Shown here: piece by piece, positions 46,822 to 59,900 of the stretch
How the letters are laid out: every line of letters begins with the position of its first letter
How positions within the stretch are numbered: the first letter of the stretch is position 1
Position numbers and translations under genes: made by a program
The notes under the pieces: model-generated
Databases searched by the model: none
What the model was told of the DNA's origin: nothing
What the model saw: the letters and a program-made list of their open reading frames with translations, nothing else
Assembly: GCF_029227915.1 (NCBI RefSeq)
Contig: NC_079888.1
Location: 9,035,001-9,099,000 of the forward strand
DNA from: Hydractinia symbiolongicarpus
Lineage: Eukaryota; Cnidaria; Hydrozoa; Anthoathecata; Hydractiniidae
Length of the DNA: 64,000 nt
Direction: 5' to 3'

Positions 46822-49800
46822 GTTTTACCTAAATTGGCGCATAAGCTGTGTAAGAATGTGCAAAAAATATATATACTAGCGAATTGCATCAATTTTTTTG
46901 AGGATTTAATGAAAGGTTTGTAGACAAATAACTTAGAGTCACAAAACATAGCATTAAGTCGAATCTCCACTGGACGATATTCGCGTCGATTATTGTGAGG
47001 AAAAGTAGAAAACCGGTTCAAATTTTCGTCATGACGAAAATCGCGACCAATCAAATTCGAGAATTGATGACGATCGTCGTAAAAATCGTCCCGTAGAGAT
47101 TCGCTTTTACGATCTATTATCATCATTTTTAGGAAAAATTTTTTCTTCTCTCACGTATTTAGTATAATTTAGCACTGACAACACAAGCTAATATGCGAAA
47201 GAAATACTTCGCAGCATGAATTTCTTAAATTTGCCATAAAGAAGTTGTTTCATGTCCCTGTGATTTTATGGTACCGCGTACAGTTCGAGTTTTTAGTAAC
47301 ATATGACTTTTTAATCCTTTTTGCTATTTAAAAATTGATAGATTTTTTTTGATACAAAAATACAAAACTTAGCAAAAATTAAGCATGTTACCTTCATTTG
47401 CAATCTTGGTTTTTGAGATTTGTTGTCTTTGTTGTGAATTGAAGCATTAGAACGTTTTTTAGAGCGGTCAAAATTATTTACAAACTTTTTTTAGCAAAAC
47501 CAAATATTCAGTGCGCATAATTATTCTGGCAGCAACCAACGTACTATCGCTTTATAGGAGATAAAAGAGCCTGGGAATGAGTTTGCACAAGTGCCTTTCT
47601 CGTGCCTAGAGCAGTTTCGTACCGATTTCATCGTCATATCAAAAAATGGTACAGACCCTGGGAACGAGGTTGAAAACAACGTGTATTTCACGTACATTTT
47701 ACCTTATTTTATGCACTTCTTACACCGTTCTTGAGATAAGCCAAGCCCCTAACCACTCGTTCACCTGATTATAAAAAGATGGTCAAGGCAACCAAAAGGA
47801 GATGGAGATGAGACGTGTGTTTAAGAACTAACCTCTCTGTTTTATTATTGAGTTAATTTGTGCTCCTGTTTTCCTGGACACGGAGTAAATTTTATCGTTA
47901 GTTTACCGCTTTTTAAAGTTACGGTGAAAAAAGCGCAGGTATTTAATACGTTATCGTCTACAAGCTAAGCCCAATCACTCGATCATCTGATTATTAAAAG
48001 ATGGACTTTTAAAAGATGGCTTTTGGTTTTCAAGTTTAGTAACTCACGCAAAAGTCGAAATGATACCAATAAAAAATGAAAACAGTAATAACGTAAAATC
48101 CACTTAACTATCATATTAAACATAAAAATAAATTAGAATGACAAAAATAAACTTGTATTTGGTATCCATAAACACATCCCCTTTTAAGTCTTTTGTACGA
48201 AAGAAAAGCATTTTGGACCTAAAATCAGAAAGAAAAAAATTAAGCAAAACGGCAGTTTTCAAAGATTGGAAACACCATTAACTCGCCCAATACTCCGCAG
48301 CTACTCCACGTTCTACAGTGCAACTCCTGTGTAAGCGTAGGCATGCCAATCTAACTTCCTAACGTGCCATAGTAACGGAATATCGAAAAAGTTGGTCATA
48401 CTGAGACAAACCAACTGAGAATAAGCACAGCCTAAGAGTTTAGATTTAATCAAATAACCAAGTCCAGGTGCCCTGTGAAGTGAAGATTGACAAGTTCATT
48501 TTGTGCAAATTTGATTTAGAAATAGCTGAGATAACTACTTGGAGAACGGACTTCACAATTTGCGGTTATGTGACACTACTGATTGTAGCCAGCTAGCAAC
48601 ATTCCCTTGTTAATATATTAGAAATCAGAAAAGATAAAAATAGCTTAAAAGTTCATACGATTCCTAACAATGGCACAGCTGACACCAGTGAGATTTTTTT
48701 CAAGCACTTGAGGGGGCACCTGAGGATAAATGCATTCTCGTCCCCAAAGCTTTTTGAGATAAACCTTCAAGTTTTATCTTAAAGAGCTCTGGGGACGATA
48801 ATAGTATAAATAAGAAAATTTACATACCCACAAACCTTACATAGTCGAAGATAGATTTCTCAGGTGGACCAACACTATTCTGCTTACAAAAAAAAGGGTT
48901 TTGGAATAATAACGAATTTTAAATTATGGATCCCACTTTAGCTACACAAAACTGTCACCGGTATATTTTACATATATGGTGCGGAAAAAAATTACTTGGA
49001 CACACCGAGCTTAAATTTTTTAAAATTCCGAAACATCCCGGGATTTAAGACATTTCTCTGACAACTTTAGTCACGTGTCTGACCAGCTTACCTCAAGCTT
49101 CTGATGACGTCACAAGTTAAGGCAGGAATAAAATGACGCTATAAGTTAATACAAAGTTGATACCTTTCTACACAAATACAAAAAAATTAGATATTATGTA
49201 TATATAAGAACTAGTTTACAAATCGTTCACATAAGAAATTTTCGTGTATTTTCTATCACGAACACAAATTTATAAAAATACTAATTTCATTGCCAAGCGT
49301 CCAATGCCAACAAGTAGATACTACGCCTAACATGAGATAGTCGCAGAGTGTCTTAAAAACAAGGCTTGAATACACTAACTGTAAATTATTTTTTAAAAAT
49401 TCGACATTAAACATGTGACCCTGATAATGATTAAGTACCGATTACATAACAGGGGGAAATAAACAATCTTTACATATTTTAGAGCGAAATTTGTGTTTTA
49501 ATGGCGTCCTTAAAAAACTGTAAATCAAGTTGGTCAAATTGTTAAAAAATTCTTTATCGTTGTGACTAATAATAACATTTAATAACATGTTAATGTTATA
49601 TGATTATCTTTTTTAAATAAACACTGGTGTGGGGGAGAACTCCCGTAAATCACGCGTTATCATCTGTGTTAACTAGAATATATCAACCTCTGTCCCACTC
49701 CTCTTCTTACTTGGAATTAACTTATTATATACACCATAATATTTCAAGTGATTAAATTTAATCATAAGTCGTGACGTCACTTAAGTAAACCGTAACTGTA

Positions 49801-49841
49801 ACCATAGCAACATTAAATCATAGTGCCTCGAGGCAATAATC
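46822..49841. other. non-coding stretch between the secreted gene and srGAP
   Basis: AT-rich with no supported gene. It holds a GAACGAGGTTG element end (47,655-47,672) and a hairpin MITE (48,734-48,802). The srGAP 3' UTR occupies the right end, with a candidate ATTAAA on the minus strand at 49,757-49,762. Confidence 0.45.
48734..48802. mobile_element. 69-bp hairpin MITE with TCGTCCCC ends
   Basis: Arms of about 30 bp (ATTCTCGTCCCCAAAGC ... and its near-complement ending GGGGACGATAAT) enclose an 8-base loop. The ends resemble the CTCGTCCCC family but the body is a simple foldback. Confidence 0.6.
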
Positions 49842-50902
49842 TCACAGATGAGTGATATCCTTTGTCTCGGTTTGTTTCTTGGCGGCAGCCGCAGCATGCA
49901 GCGTAGCCGCCAGATCGACCGCTTCCTTCTTTTTGACGGCCGGTTTCGGTTTCGAAGCAGTGGGCGGTGGCGGTGGCTTAAAACTAGGAATGTGATCAGG
50001 CTTGTTAGGCGATTCTATTTGTATTTGTCCTTGCAATGGGCGTGCAAGGGCGGACATTGGTCGCTCCTTGATAGGCGCGTGAAACATTTTACTTTTATCT
50101 TTTACACTACCACCTCTTCCAAAAGAGGTCATCTCAGTGCTAGCTTCAACCTTTTCACCGATCAAACTATGTTTACTTGCGTTGTGTATATCAGGCTGCG
50201 ATACATGGTGTAACAATTTAGCAGCGCCACCCGCCGGTAACGGTGGTAGTAACGGTTGCTTAGTTGCCGAAAATGTCGATATTGGGGAAGGAGCGGTAGT
50301 AGATTGTTCATTAGTAGTTTCAGCATCCTCATTTAGCGGTAACGTAGGGTTTCGAGTTTGATATTTTCGGGACCCACCCATGCTTTTATCGCTTAGCGAA
50401 CGATTGGGAATATTTTTACGTACTCCACATGCACCAGTACGGTCACTACCCGATCGTCGTACGGTAGCAGGTGAAGCTGTAGTGTTCACTGTTGGATCGA
50501 TAGCAGCAAAAACGTTGCCCACGTGTTCGCTAGTTGACATGTCACTCACCGACGCGGACTTCAATTTAAATTCTTCCTTCGAATCTGCAGGGCGTGGTGA
50601 AGGTGGCGGTGTTTCAGGCTCACTCGACTTTCGTAATTTCGATTCATCAGAACCCTGAGTGGCATCAGCTACATCTCGACTTCGACGTTGCTCCGACGAG
50701 CTCTCAGACACTGACATTGGCCTGTCGAGAATCTTTATATACGGCACAGGTGCAAACCCGAACCGTCCATTCACTCTGGCGTCCCACCAGTCGCTATTCG
50801 TCCTGGAGAAGATGGTAAGTATGTCTCCTTTGTTAAAGGATACTTCTTTCTGAGTTCTGGCGGTGTAGTTGTGCAAGGCAATCGCTTCGACGGTTTCGTT
50901 TT
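49842..50902 (-). other. srGAP: srGAP last exon: SH3 domain and proline-rich tail
   Basis: The 1,061-base exon starts with an SH3 domain: ALHNYTARTQKEVSF, then KGDILTI, then the peptide-binding SDWWDARV and GFAPVPYIKIL. About 290 residues of low-complexity tail follow, with Ser-rich stretches, a PPPPPTASKPKP motif and an Ala run. The protein ends KDITHL. Thr at -2 and Leu at 0 fit a class I PDZ-binding C-terminus. Confidence 0.92.
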
Positions 50903-53900
50903 CTAAAACAAGCACGTGTCATGACGTCATTTCTATTCACGCGCTAATTCTACAGCCGTTGTCACTCAAAATAAAATACAGTAAGTTTAAATATGTTAGT
51001 CTGACATTCTCTATTCAGAAGTACCTTGGTTTTTTTGTTCTAATTTTGATCTCGTGAAATTCATACTACAGTTTATAATCTTATTGTGACGCAAACACAC
51101 ACAAAAACTGTTACGAGATTTTACGAAAAACCGTCACGATCTCTTTGTTTTGTAACTGTCGTAGTTCTTAGAAGAATAGACGAAAGAGTGAGCACGTAAT
51201 GTCGTAATTTTTTGTGGAACTTGTCGTAAAAAGTAAAACGTCAAGGAAGCGTTAATAACAAAAATGAAAAGCTGCATTAAGATGTTAACAAAGATTAAAT
51301 TATTAAATTATATTTTACTGTGCAGTGAAAATAACCAAAAAAAAGAGGTCAGAACAACATCAAAATGTCTATGTCGTCAAAACCAGTATTTCAGCTTGTT
51401 AAGTGTTGTGATTATAAGAAAAAATTATTTTTATTTTTAAAGACCATCTATAGGTTGAAAATCAGATTATCCAGATGGATTAACTTAATACTGCATTTAG
51501 CTTTGACGGCTTAACTCCTCAGTCCGTTCTTTTCTTATAAGCAGTTACTTAGGTTTTGACCCATCTTCAGCGTCCACCCTTAGCAACTTCCGCCCTTAGC
51601 AACTCCGCCTATAAATTATACCCATCTTTAACGCCTTTAAACTAAAAAGGTGTAAGAAATAAAATGTCAGTCAAATGTGCAACGTATAAAAAAATATTAG
51701 TGCATGTTATATTTTCTCGTTCTTGTTGCTGTGCACATGTAGCGTTGGTTCGCTCGAGTGTCACCGAGAAGGTCTAATGGACAAAAAAAAAAGTTGTGGT
51801 CAAACTACCCTACCTTGACGAGTGGTTAAACTTACCACAATAATTATTGCAATTTAGTGCGAGGCGATAATATGTACTTATTCCAACCCCTACTTAAACA
51901 GGCAATTATTCAAAAATTTTAGAGAACTCAGATCCACAGTGATAATTAAAGAAGCTTTTTATAGAGTCAAAATTGTAATAACTCATGTATAACCGGACAC
52001 TAAAATTATAATAACCGAACACTAAAATTACGGTAAACGAACACTGAAAATACGGTAACCGAACACTTAAATTACGGTAAATGAACACTGAAATGCGCTT
52101 ACCGTCCTCACTGTCAATCTCATCTTCTGTTCGCTCTCCTTCGTCACCCTCATCTGATAAGCCATCTGTTTTGTCCTCGTAATTACTTTCCATAGGTTCG
52201 TCAGGAAAGATCTTATAAAACTCGCTGATTAAAGTATCAACAAACACATTAATTTGGCCTTGATTAGTCAACAAATTATCGTTATCTGGTACACGGAACA
52301 ATGTTGGTCCAAAGACAACTGCTAAGTTATGTGACGTCATCTTGTTTTGGTCAGAGTATTGTGCTATTCTGAAAAGTAAAAACAAAAGGGTTGCAAAAAT
52401 AACGAAGCAAATTATTAAGTTAAATAAAATTTGGAACATTAAAGAGGGGAATACATCTTCAACATGACGAGTGCGTAAAATATTTACAATGAAGATAGAG
52501 TTTTATTTAATTTTAAGATTCCAAAGGGGATTGTGTGTGGAGGAGGGGAGGGGGGAGTAGCAGAGCAGTACTTACAAGTTTAAGAATTTGAGCATGTATT
52601 TGATTACGTGAAGATTCCAGGCTGGTATTTTCTGAAGAATAGTTTTGTTTTCTGCTATCTGCTCGTCAGTCCGCGTGATACCTAGTGCGAAAATCGATTG
52701 AACCACTACAGTTAAATTAAAAAAACGAACGAACAAAAACGGGTGAAAACGAACGAATGATCGTACGAAAATGTAGGAGAGAACGAACGAACGAGCGAAC
52801 GATTGAACGAAAACGAACGAACGAATAAAAGCAACAAAAGGAAAGAAAATACGGATGAAAGACTATAAAAATATAGAAGGAAGCAACCATAGTATATTTT
52901 TTGGCACTTACAACTTGCTCTTAAGTAATCTTGATTTAGTTCGTACGGAAATAAAGGCTCAGCCATTTCACGAAAGTACACTCGAAACACTCCTGCAACT
53001 GCATTGATGTCCTTCCAATGATTCAGTCCAGACAGCGGATCTCGACCTAACGTTTAAAAAAAAATTCATGGTAAACTATAGAGTATAAATTGATTTAATT
53101 TTGTTTTTTAGTCAGTCAATGCTCCTAGGCTTGCCATGGCTTAAAGCTAGCGTGGCTTGAATTATTCACTGTATCTCCACTTATTCTACCTGGCTCGTTA
53201 GGAAAAACCTTCATATACAAGTACATTGAACTCCACTAACTTGTTTATTAGCATGAAATAGGGCAAAGGTTTTACTCACATTCTTCAAACGCCTTTTTCA
53301 TATCAGCTATTTCTTGTGATGCACCAGGCACACGAAAAATACCTTGATGTTTTAAACCTAAAAAACAGTATCGAGAATGGCGTGATCATTGAGGCCATAT
53401 AATATCAATGAATCTACCGCAAAATCTGACTTTCGTAGGAGAGGTAAATGAGGGGGGAGGAGGAGATGGTTAACCTGTAACCGTCATACGAACTTGAAAA
53501 ATTACAATGACAGAAAAGCAAGTTTTCACACGTACCATACTTTGCGATATATTTGACACAACTCTCCACAATTTCCGGAATTTCTTGGCCAGTATCGTCA
53601 AGCTGACTCTTTAAACTCGTTCCAAACAGCTTGACAGTTCTTTTTCGCCCGTTTGATGAGTTCATACTAAAGATAACAAACGTAGAATATAGATTATAAA
53701 GTGAAGAATAAAATATTGTTTGAAGGTTAAGATAGACTAGTTGCAAACAACATGCCGCGTTAAAAAAATTTTCGCGCAAAATAATATTCCCGAAATTAAT
53801 GAGTATTAAGACAATAGGAAGGTTTATGTTTTGTTGAAATAGACTTTCACCAAAATATATTCAAAAACAAATTCTAACTTTGGTACACAGGGAGAGAAAA

Positions 53901-56900
53901 AAATCGAATAAAAGGGGTGCTTGAATTATAAGGAGTTGAATTTAATTCAAGGGGACAAACTTTCACAGATACATCTCTAAAATTTGCTAAATCTGCAGAT
54001 GTATTACTAAATTCTGGTTTTAACTTCTGTATCTTAGCAAAAATGAGAAGTAAGGGAATTAACCTTATGGTAATGATCAGAAAGTAAAATAAACCAATAA
54101 ATAAATTCCAAAAAAATAGAAAAAAAATAGTTGGAAAACATACCTTCTTGACAGATCCGAAGTAATCTCACCTAGAAACCAAATAAGAAAAAAAAACAAA
54201 TTACTTTTCCTGAAGTGCCACTCCCTTTTCAAAAGAAAAACAACACCTAACATGGCCACACTTACCAATAGCTTTAGTTAATACATCATACTTCGCTTGC
54301 GCTCGTATGTGTGTACTTTGCATCATTATATGTTCTTTGAATTTCTGAGAAAGAAATTAGACAAGACAATGAGAGATCTGACCTGTATCAAAGTGTATTC
54401 GAATTAACCTACTGTTAGACTTCTTACAAAGATCAGCTTGTAAGGCTGTTTCTATTATCTAACAAACTGAAGAACTTACTGTCAGTAAACCGGTTTCCCA
54501 TTCCTCCTTATCAACTTTCAGCTGTTGTGGAGGACTGGAAACTAACGTGCTGTTGGGTGATGTTGTTGGACCAGAAACAGGAGTCATGTCAATATGATAA
54601 AAACCATTCATTTCGGAGTCGTACTTTTTGTATGTGGCCTCCAAACCTTTCTTGCGTTTTTCCATTGAAATTTGAAGCTACAAGGAATAGACAGGTATTC
54701 TGTTGAAATTAATGGAGAATGGAGTGTACACGTTTCTCCGTCCTTGCCCCAGTCTAAGAATAGTCTTTCATTTAGACGAAGCAGACATTATGACCCTGTT
54801 GTATTCTTTTGGTTTTCACATTTAAAGAAAAGATCTTTTTCTTTACAAATACTATGTAATCACTAAATACTGCTTTAATAACTTCTCTGGCATAGAAAGC
54901 TAACACCACTGTCTGTTCTGAAGATAATATTTGTGCAATTCAAACAAAATAAAACCATATGATATATGGTTCAAAAATTGACGTGCTTTCGGTTATGGTC
55001 AGATATGAATGGGTTGCAAGAAATCTAGCTGTTAAATCTGCCTGATTCACAATATTTACATTCTAATCTGTAACAATAAAATCTGTTAATTTTCACAAGC
55101 AACTCACGATAGGTCATAATCAGTTCGTAATACATTTTAAGCCCAGAACAATTTCTACACTAACATGAAGTGTGCTTTGACACTGTTACATCTGGTTAAC
55201 ACAAAAAACATAAGCCGAAATATAAGCTTTATGAACTTACATCTGACAATTCAACTTGCAAAGACTTCAGTGTATCAAATAGTTTTCGATGCTCCAGTTT
55301 AAGCTCTTTCTCAATGTTCTCTTCAGCAGTAATAGTACGCACCTAGAAAAAATATATCTGAAATGTTTGCTTCCTCGAAATAGTCCGATCAGTATAGATG
55401 ATAGAAAAGCATTCTCCTTCTCAAATCAAATTACTTCATTCAATGTGAAGAAAAAAATCAAGAACCCGAGGGAAAGAATAAAAATATGACGTATTTTGAA
55501 TTTTAAAACAGTTATTTTTACATACTCATTTGTTCAACCTTTTAAACAAAGAACAGTTCTCTTAATATTACACACACATAAAACTTTTTCCGAAATTTTA
55601 ACTTTAATAATATGAAGGTTAGACTTAAAATAATTCGAACAAAAAAGATACAGGGGAAGGGGATGTTGAAGAAAATTTAATTGCAATGATAAAACGTTGT
55701 TTCTATTTCAGGTTTTTTTTCAATGCATAAATCTTTTTTTTTCTTATAGATCTGTCAAAATGAGAGCTTCGAAATATGTGTTACAAAATAAAAAAGAACT
55801 TCACTACATTGAGGTATATATATACTTAAAAAAGTTTTTTCTAGTTTCCTTCTTTACCTTTAAAATCAAAAAATACATAGAAAATTTATATTTTCCAAGT
55901 TTTCCCTGTTTGCATGAACTCTGTACACTATAGAGGGAATGTAGACAACCAAGCAATGTTATAAGCTTTATATAATGTACCTCATCTTCAGCATGTGGTA
56001 CAAAACTAAGTTTAATAAAGGGAAGAAATGTTTGATGATTGTCTTCTAGAAACATTTTGTTATCATTCTGCGGGTCCATCACAGACACAGTGTGCGCCAG
56101 TGAGTTTGCTGACTGTATTTGCGTATTTGCCATACGAATCTCAGCTCCTATGAATGCTTGCAGCGTTGAAGAGAAGGAATTATGAAAATTGTGGTCAAAT
56201 TTCTAAAGTAAAAAATGAAAATATGAAATAAGTAAGTCAGACAGTAACAGTCAATTTATAGTTATAGATAATAAAAAGCATCAAGTGGAAATTTGCTTTC
56301 TTTTGTTTTAACATGTGGATGTGGATAGTTTTAAAGAATAAAATAATGCGTAAACAATGGTTCTCGAGTGTTCTGAATGACCATATAATAATTCTATCAC
56401 ATGGTTCACATAATCAAAGTTTGAAGAAATTATAAATGAATTGCTTCATAAGGCTTCAGTAGTATCTCTATATCTTACAATGCCACAAGGCAAGCAGTAC
56501 AAAACCACCTAGACATTCGTGTCTTACATTACTAACATTAAGGACATCATTTTGAACACCAATATCATTTTGTTTTATCAGTAAAATTATATATCACATT
56601 AAAATTTTAACTTACCGTTACAAGTTCGCTTAAGTCGTGATTATAATATTTTGATAATACCGCAGAAACAGCATCCACTGTTAATATGTACTCGTTTCTT
56701 GATCGCATGGCTTTTAATTTTGAATCAACAAATCTATGTCGTCTCTAAACAAAAATAAAAGCTTGAAAATTTGTGAGCTCTGCCCATGCTTTTGTTAATT
56801 TATAAAAAAACAATAAAAAATCTTTAAATTAAGCAAAACATTTGGTATTGACATTTCAAACCTAAAGTTGTGGCAAAAACTTTATTAATTATCCTGCTTC

Positions 56901-59900
56901 TCAAGTTTTGTGTATTCAACTTTCTGGCTTCTAAGACTAATAACTTTTTAAATCTTTAAAAATATTATGACATCAGCAAAAAATGTGTACTACTTTTTCA
57001 GAAAGCTTTGTTAATATTAATAGCCCAAATAAATCCATGTCTAAATGGAACGAAATGAGACTGGTAAGGGAATTATTCTGCTTAGTGTTCAGCATGAGAG
57101 TACGATTGACATCTTAGGCGGTTGTCTAGTTGAGTGTTGTCCTGGCATGGCTTTCGTAGCTCAAATGGGAACTTTAAGTGCACTAGAGACTTTTAACAGG
57201 ATCTTCATTTATAGCAGTACCGATAGGAACTGAAGAGGCTATCCTGGGTAAATAATTTTAATAATAATAACGTCATAGCATTTTCTTTTTAGACCAGGAG
57301 TAGTCAGATAATAAAAAGAATATTGAGTGAGTAACAAAAGCAAAAGCTTGGTCTGCACTTTCGACTAAAGGCTTTGTATTCGTGTCATTTGTATTCACAA
57401 AGACATTTTTACTTTCCATCATATGCTAGTCTTAAAAACTAATTCAAACAGTACAATTTCTATAGCAACAGACACAAAAATTTTCAACCTTGTCCATGTT
57501 CTTCTCTAGATTTTTTAGTCTCTTTTCATTTCCTTTCTTTAAGGGAGACTCCTCTGCTTTTTTAATATCGTTCTCACAGGCTCGAAACTTTCCTTCAGAT
57601 ATTATAAATTCTGCATGTTTGGAGTAATAAGTCTTCATTTGCTGAAAAGAAATTTTTTTTACAAAAATAACACTGATAAGCATATATTCAGTCTGAGGAA
57701 GAGGAATTTTTTATTTTTGAAGCATTAAGCATATTGTTCAGCCTTACTAAATTCTTCTGATGTCTTATTTTGTGTATCACAGGTATTTTAATTAGACAAA
57801 GTTCACTTCCTTGTATGTTTCGTGAAATATGTTAAACTCTATTTTTGCAAGTGATTTCTTTTTATCATAAATACAATGCTAATATGAAAACTTTTATGAA
57901 GAAATCAATGTTATTTTCTTTCAATGTGTTTGTCTTGTAACATTGAATTTTTTATTTGTTTCTTCAATCAGTAGACTATAGCATATCACTATGATTATGG
58001 TTGAAGGCATGAAAATGTAAACACCATGGCCTGATACCTTATAAGGGAACAAATTATTTGTAAAAATTATTCTTACAGATAGGGCCGAATCCTGAAAGGT
58101 TCTAAAAATCAGTCATCCATACGACATTTCTTTCACAAAATTATCCAATTTCTTGTATCTGCAGCCATTTTTACTGCAAATATTTTTATTTCTTTGTGCT
58201 AAGATCTCTTAGATTTCTTAGATTTACTTAGACTTCAGAAATAAATGCAATTTTGAAAATTGCATTTATTTCTAAAGGTTTTGTTTAGCTTTTACTGTTG
58301 ATTTTTCACTCTGATTGGTCAAATCAAGTGTGAAAAGCTTATTAATTTAATTTGATTACTTAAACTATCAAAACACTTGTATATATTTGGTTTAAGCATC
58401 CTTAACCTGCATAAGAATTTAAAATATAGAACTAGTGCTATATATACATCACTTTATTGAAACAAGATCATTGTCTAACTTTTGATAAATTCTCAAACAG
58501 GCAAATTTTAGCATTTACAATTTAGAAACATTACTTGATATCAGTAAAAAAATTTTTTAGTATACTTACATTCTGTAACTGTTGTATTTGATTAGATATT
58601 TCCTGTTGTAATGTGTGTTGGGTATCTTTGACCTATCATAGACAAATATTGAATTACCCTTTCTAGTTAGAATTCAACTTTCACTCTACATCAAAAACAA
58701 AAGAGGCTTATCAGAACAAATCAGGTTTAAAATGACATGTTTAAAAGACTGTGTTTGTGCCAGAGTGCAATGGGTCTATATAATTAAATTTCACTGTCAC
58801 ATAATTTTTTTCAAATACTTTTTTTTCAGGTATGCCAAGCTAGGATTTCAAGTAAGCAAATAACAATTGATTGAATAATAAGCTTTGTCAGGTGTCACAT
58901 GAAGATGGGGAAGAGAGGGGGGAGGGAAGGCAAAACATTTTTTTATTTCCAAAATATTCACATTTCCACTGCATCCCACATTTATATAAAGTTATAAAAT
59001 GACCATACACAAAATTTTAAACAGGGTGTCTAACCAATGTTTGAAGCTCTTTTCAGAGTTTTACTCTTGAAGAGTCTATAATGAAACCACTATCATAACT
59101 TAAGTGAAATATTTATGAAATATCCTAAAGGTACAAACAGTCAATTTCAATAAAATTGACAATCTTGTCATTACAAAGTTTTCCAGGGTTTTTAAAAATT
59201 CAACCTAAATTTCTGGGTTTTTAAATCCACTTATACAAATTCAAGGTTTTCAGGGTTGGGGTTGCTAGACACCCTGTCAAATGTTAAATACACAAGGTTC
59301 TTCTCTTTATCAAGTCTTTTACTTGACACAGACTTCTCTTCATTCATAAAGTGTACATTTTCCTTGCTAAGTTTACAAAATAAGACATACTTACATTTCT
59401 AGAAATTCTTTGTATATCTTCCCCTATTTCAGTCAATCTTGTGCAAATGTTTTTTGAGTATATATCACTAAGTGTATTTGCTGCTTTGGCTTTAAACTTG
59501 GCATCTATTATTAACTTTGACCACAGATTTGCAAACGATGCTCTATCTTTTCTGCAAGAATAAAAAATAAAAATATTTATAGTTTAAAATTGGGAATGAT
59601 CTCTATGTAGAAACTAGTCAATAAAACCTGTGAAAAATTAAATAAGGCAGAATAACAATGGAAATGTCAAAAATGATCCAATCATATTCAAAATTCAGAA
59701 GTTTGTTCACCCTCACTGACCAAGCACTGACCAAGAAAATGTATAGGACTATGTTTTTTTGACAAACGGTTGAGGGTATATTGGGGTTCAAGTTTCTTGA
59801 AGATGTCATCAACCCATCCCCCCAAAAAAGATGGGTTCATCACCATCATTCTCGGCTTAACATCCATTTTCCATGCTAGCATGGGTTGGATAGGGTATAT

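Noticed and set aside
57045-57233. 62-residue plus-strand frame in an srGAP intron
   Set aside because: No splice context, no family resemblance and it lies inside a well-supported intron on the other strand.
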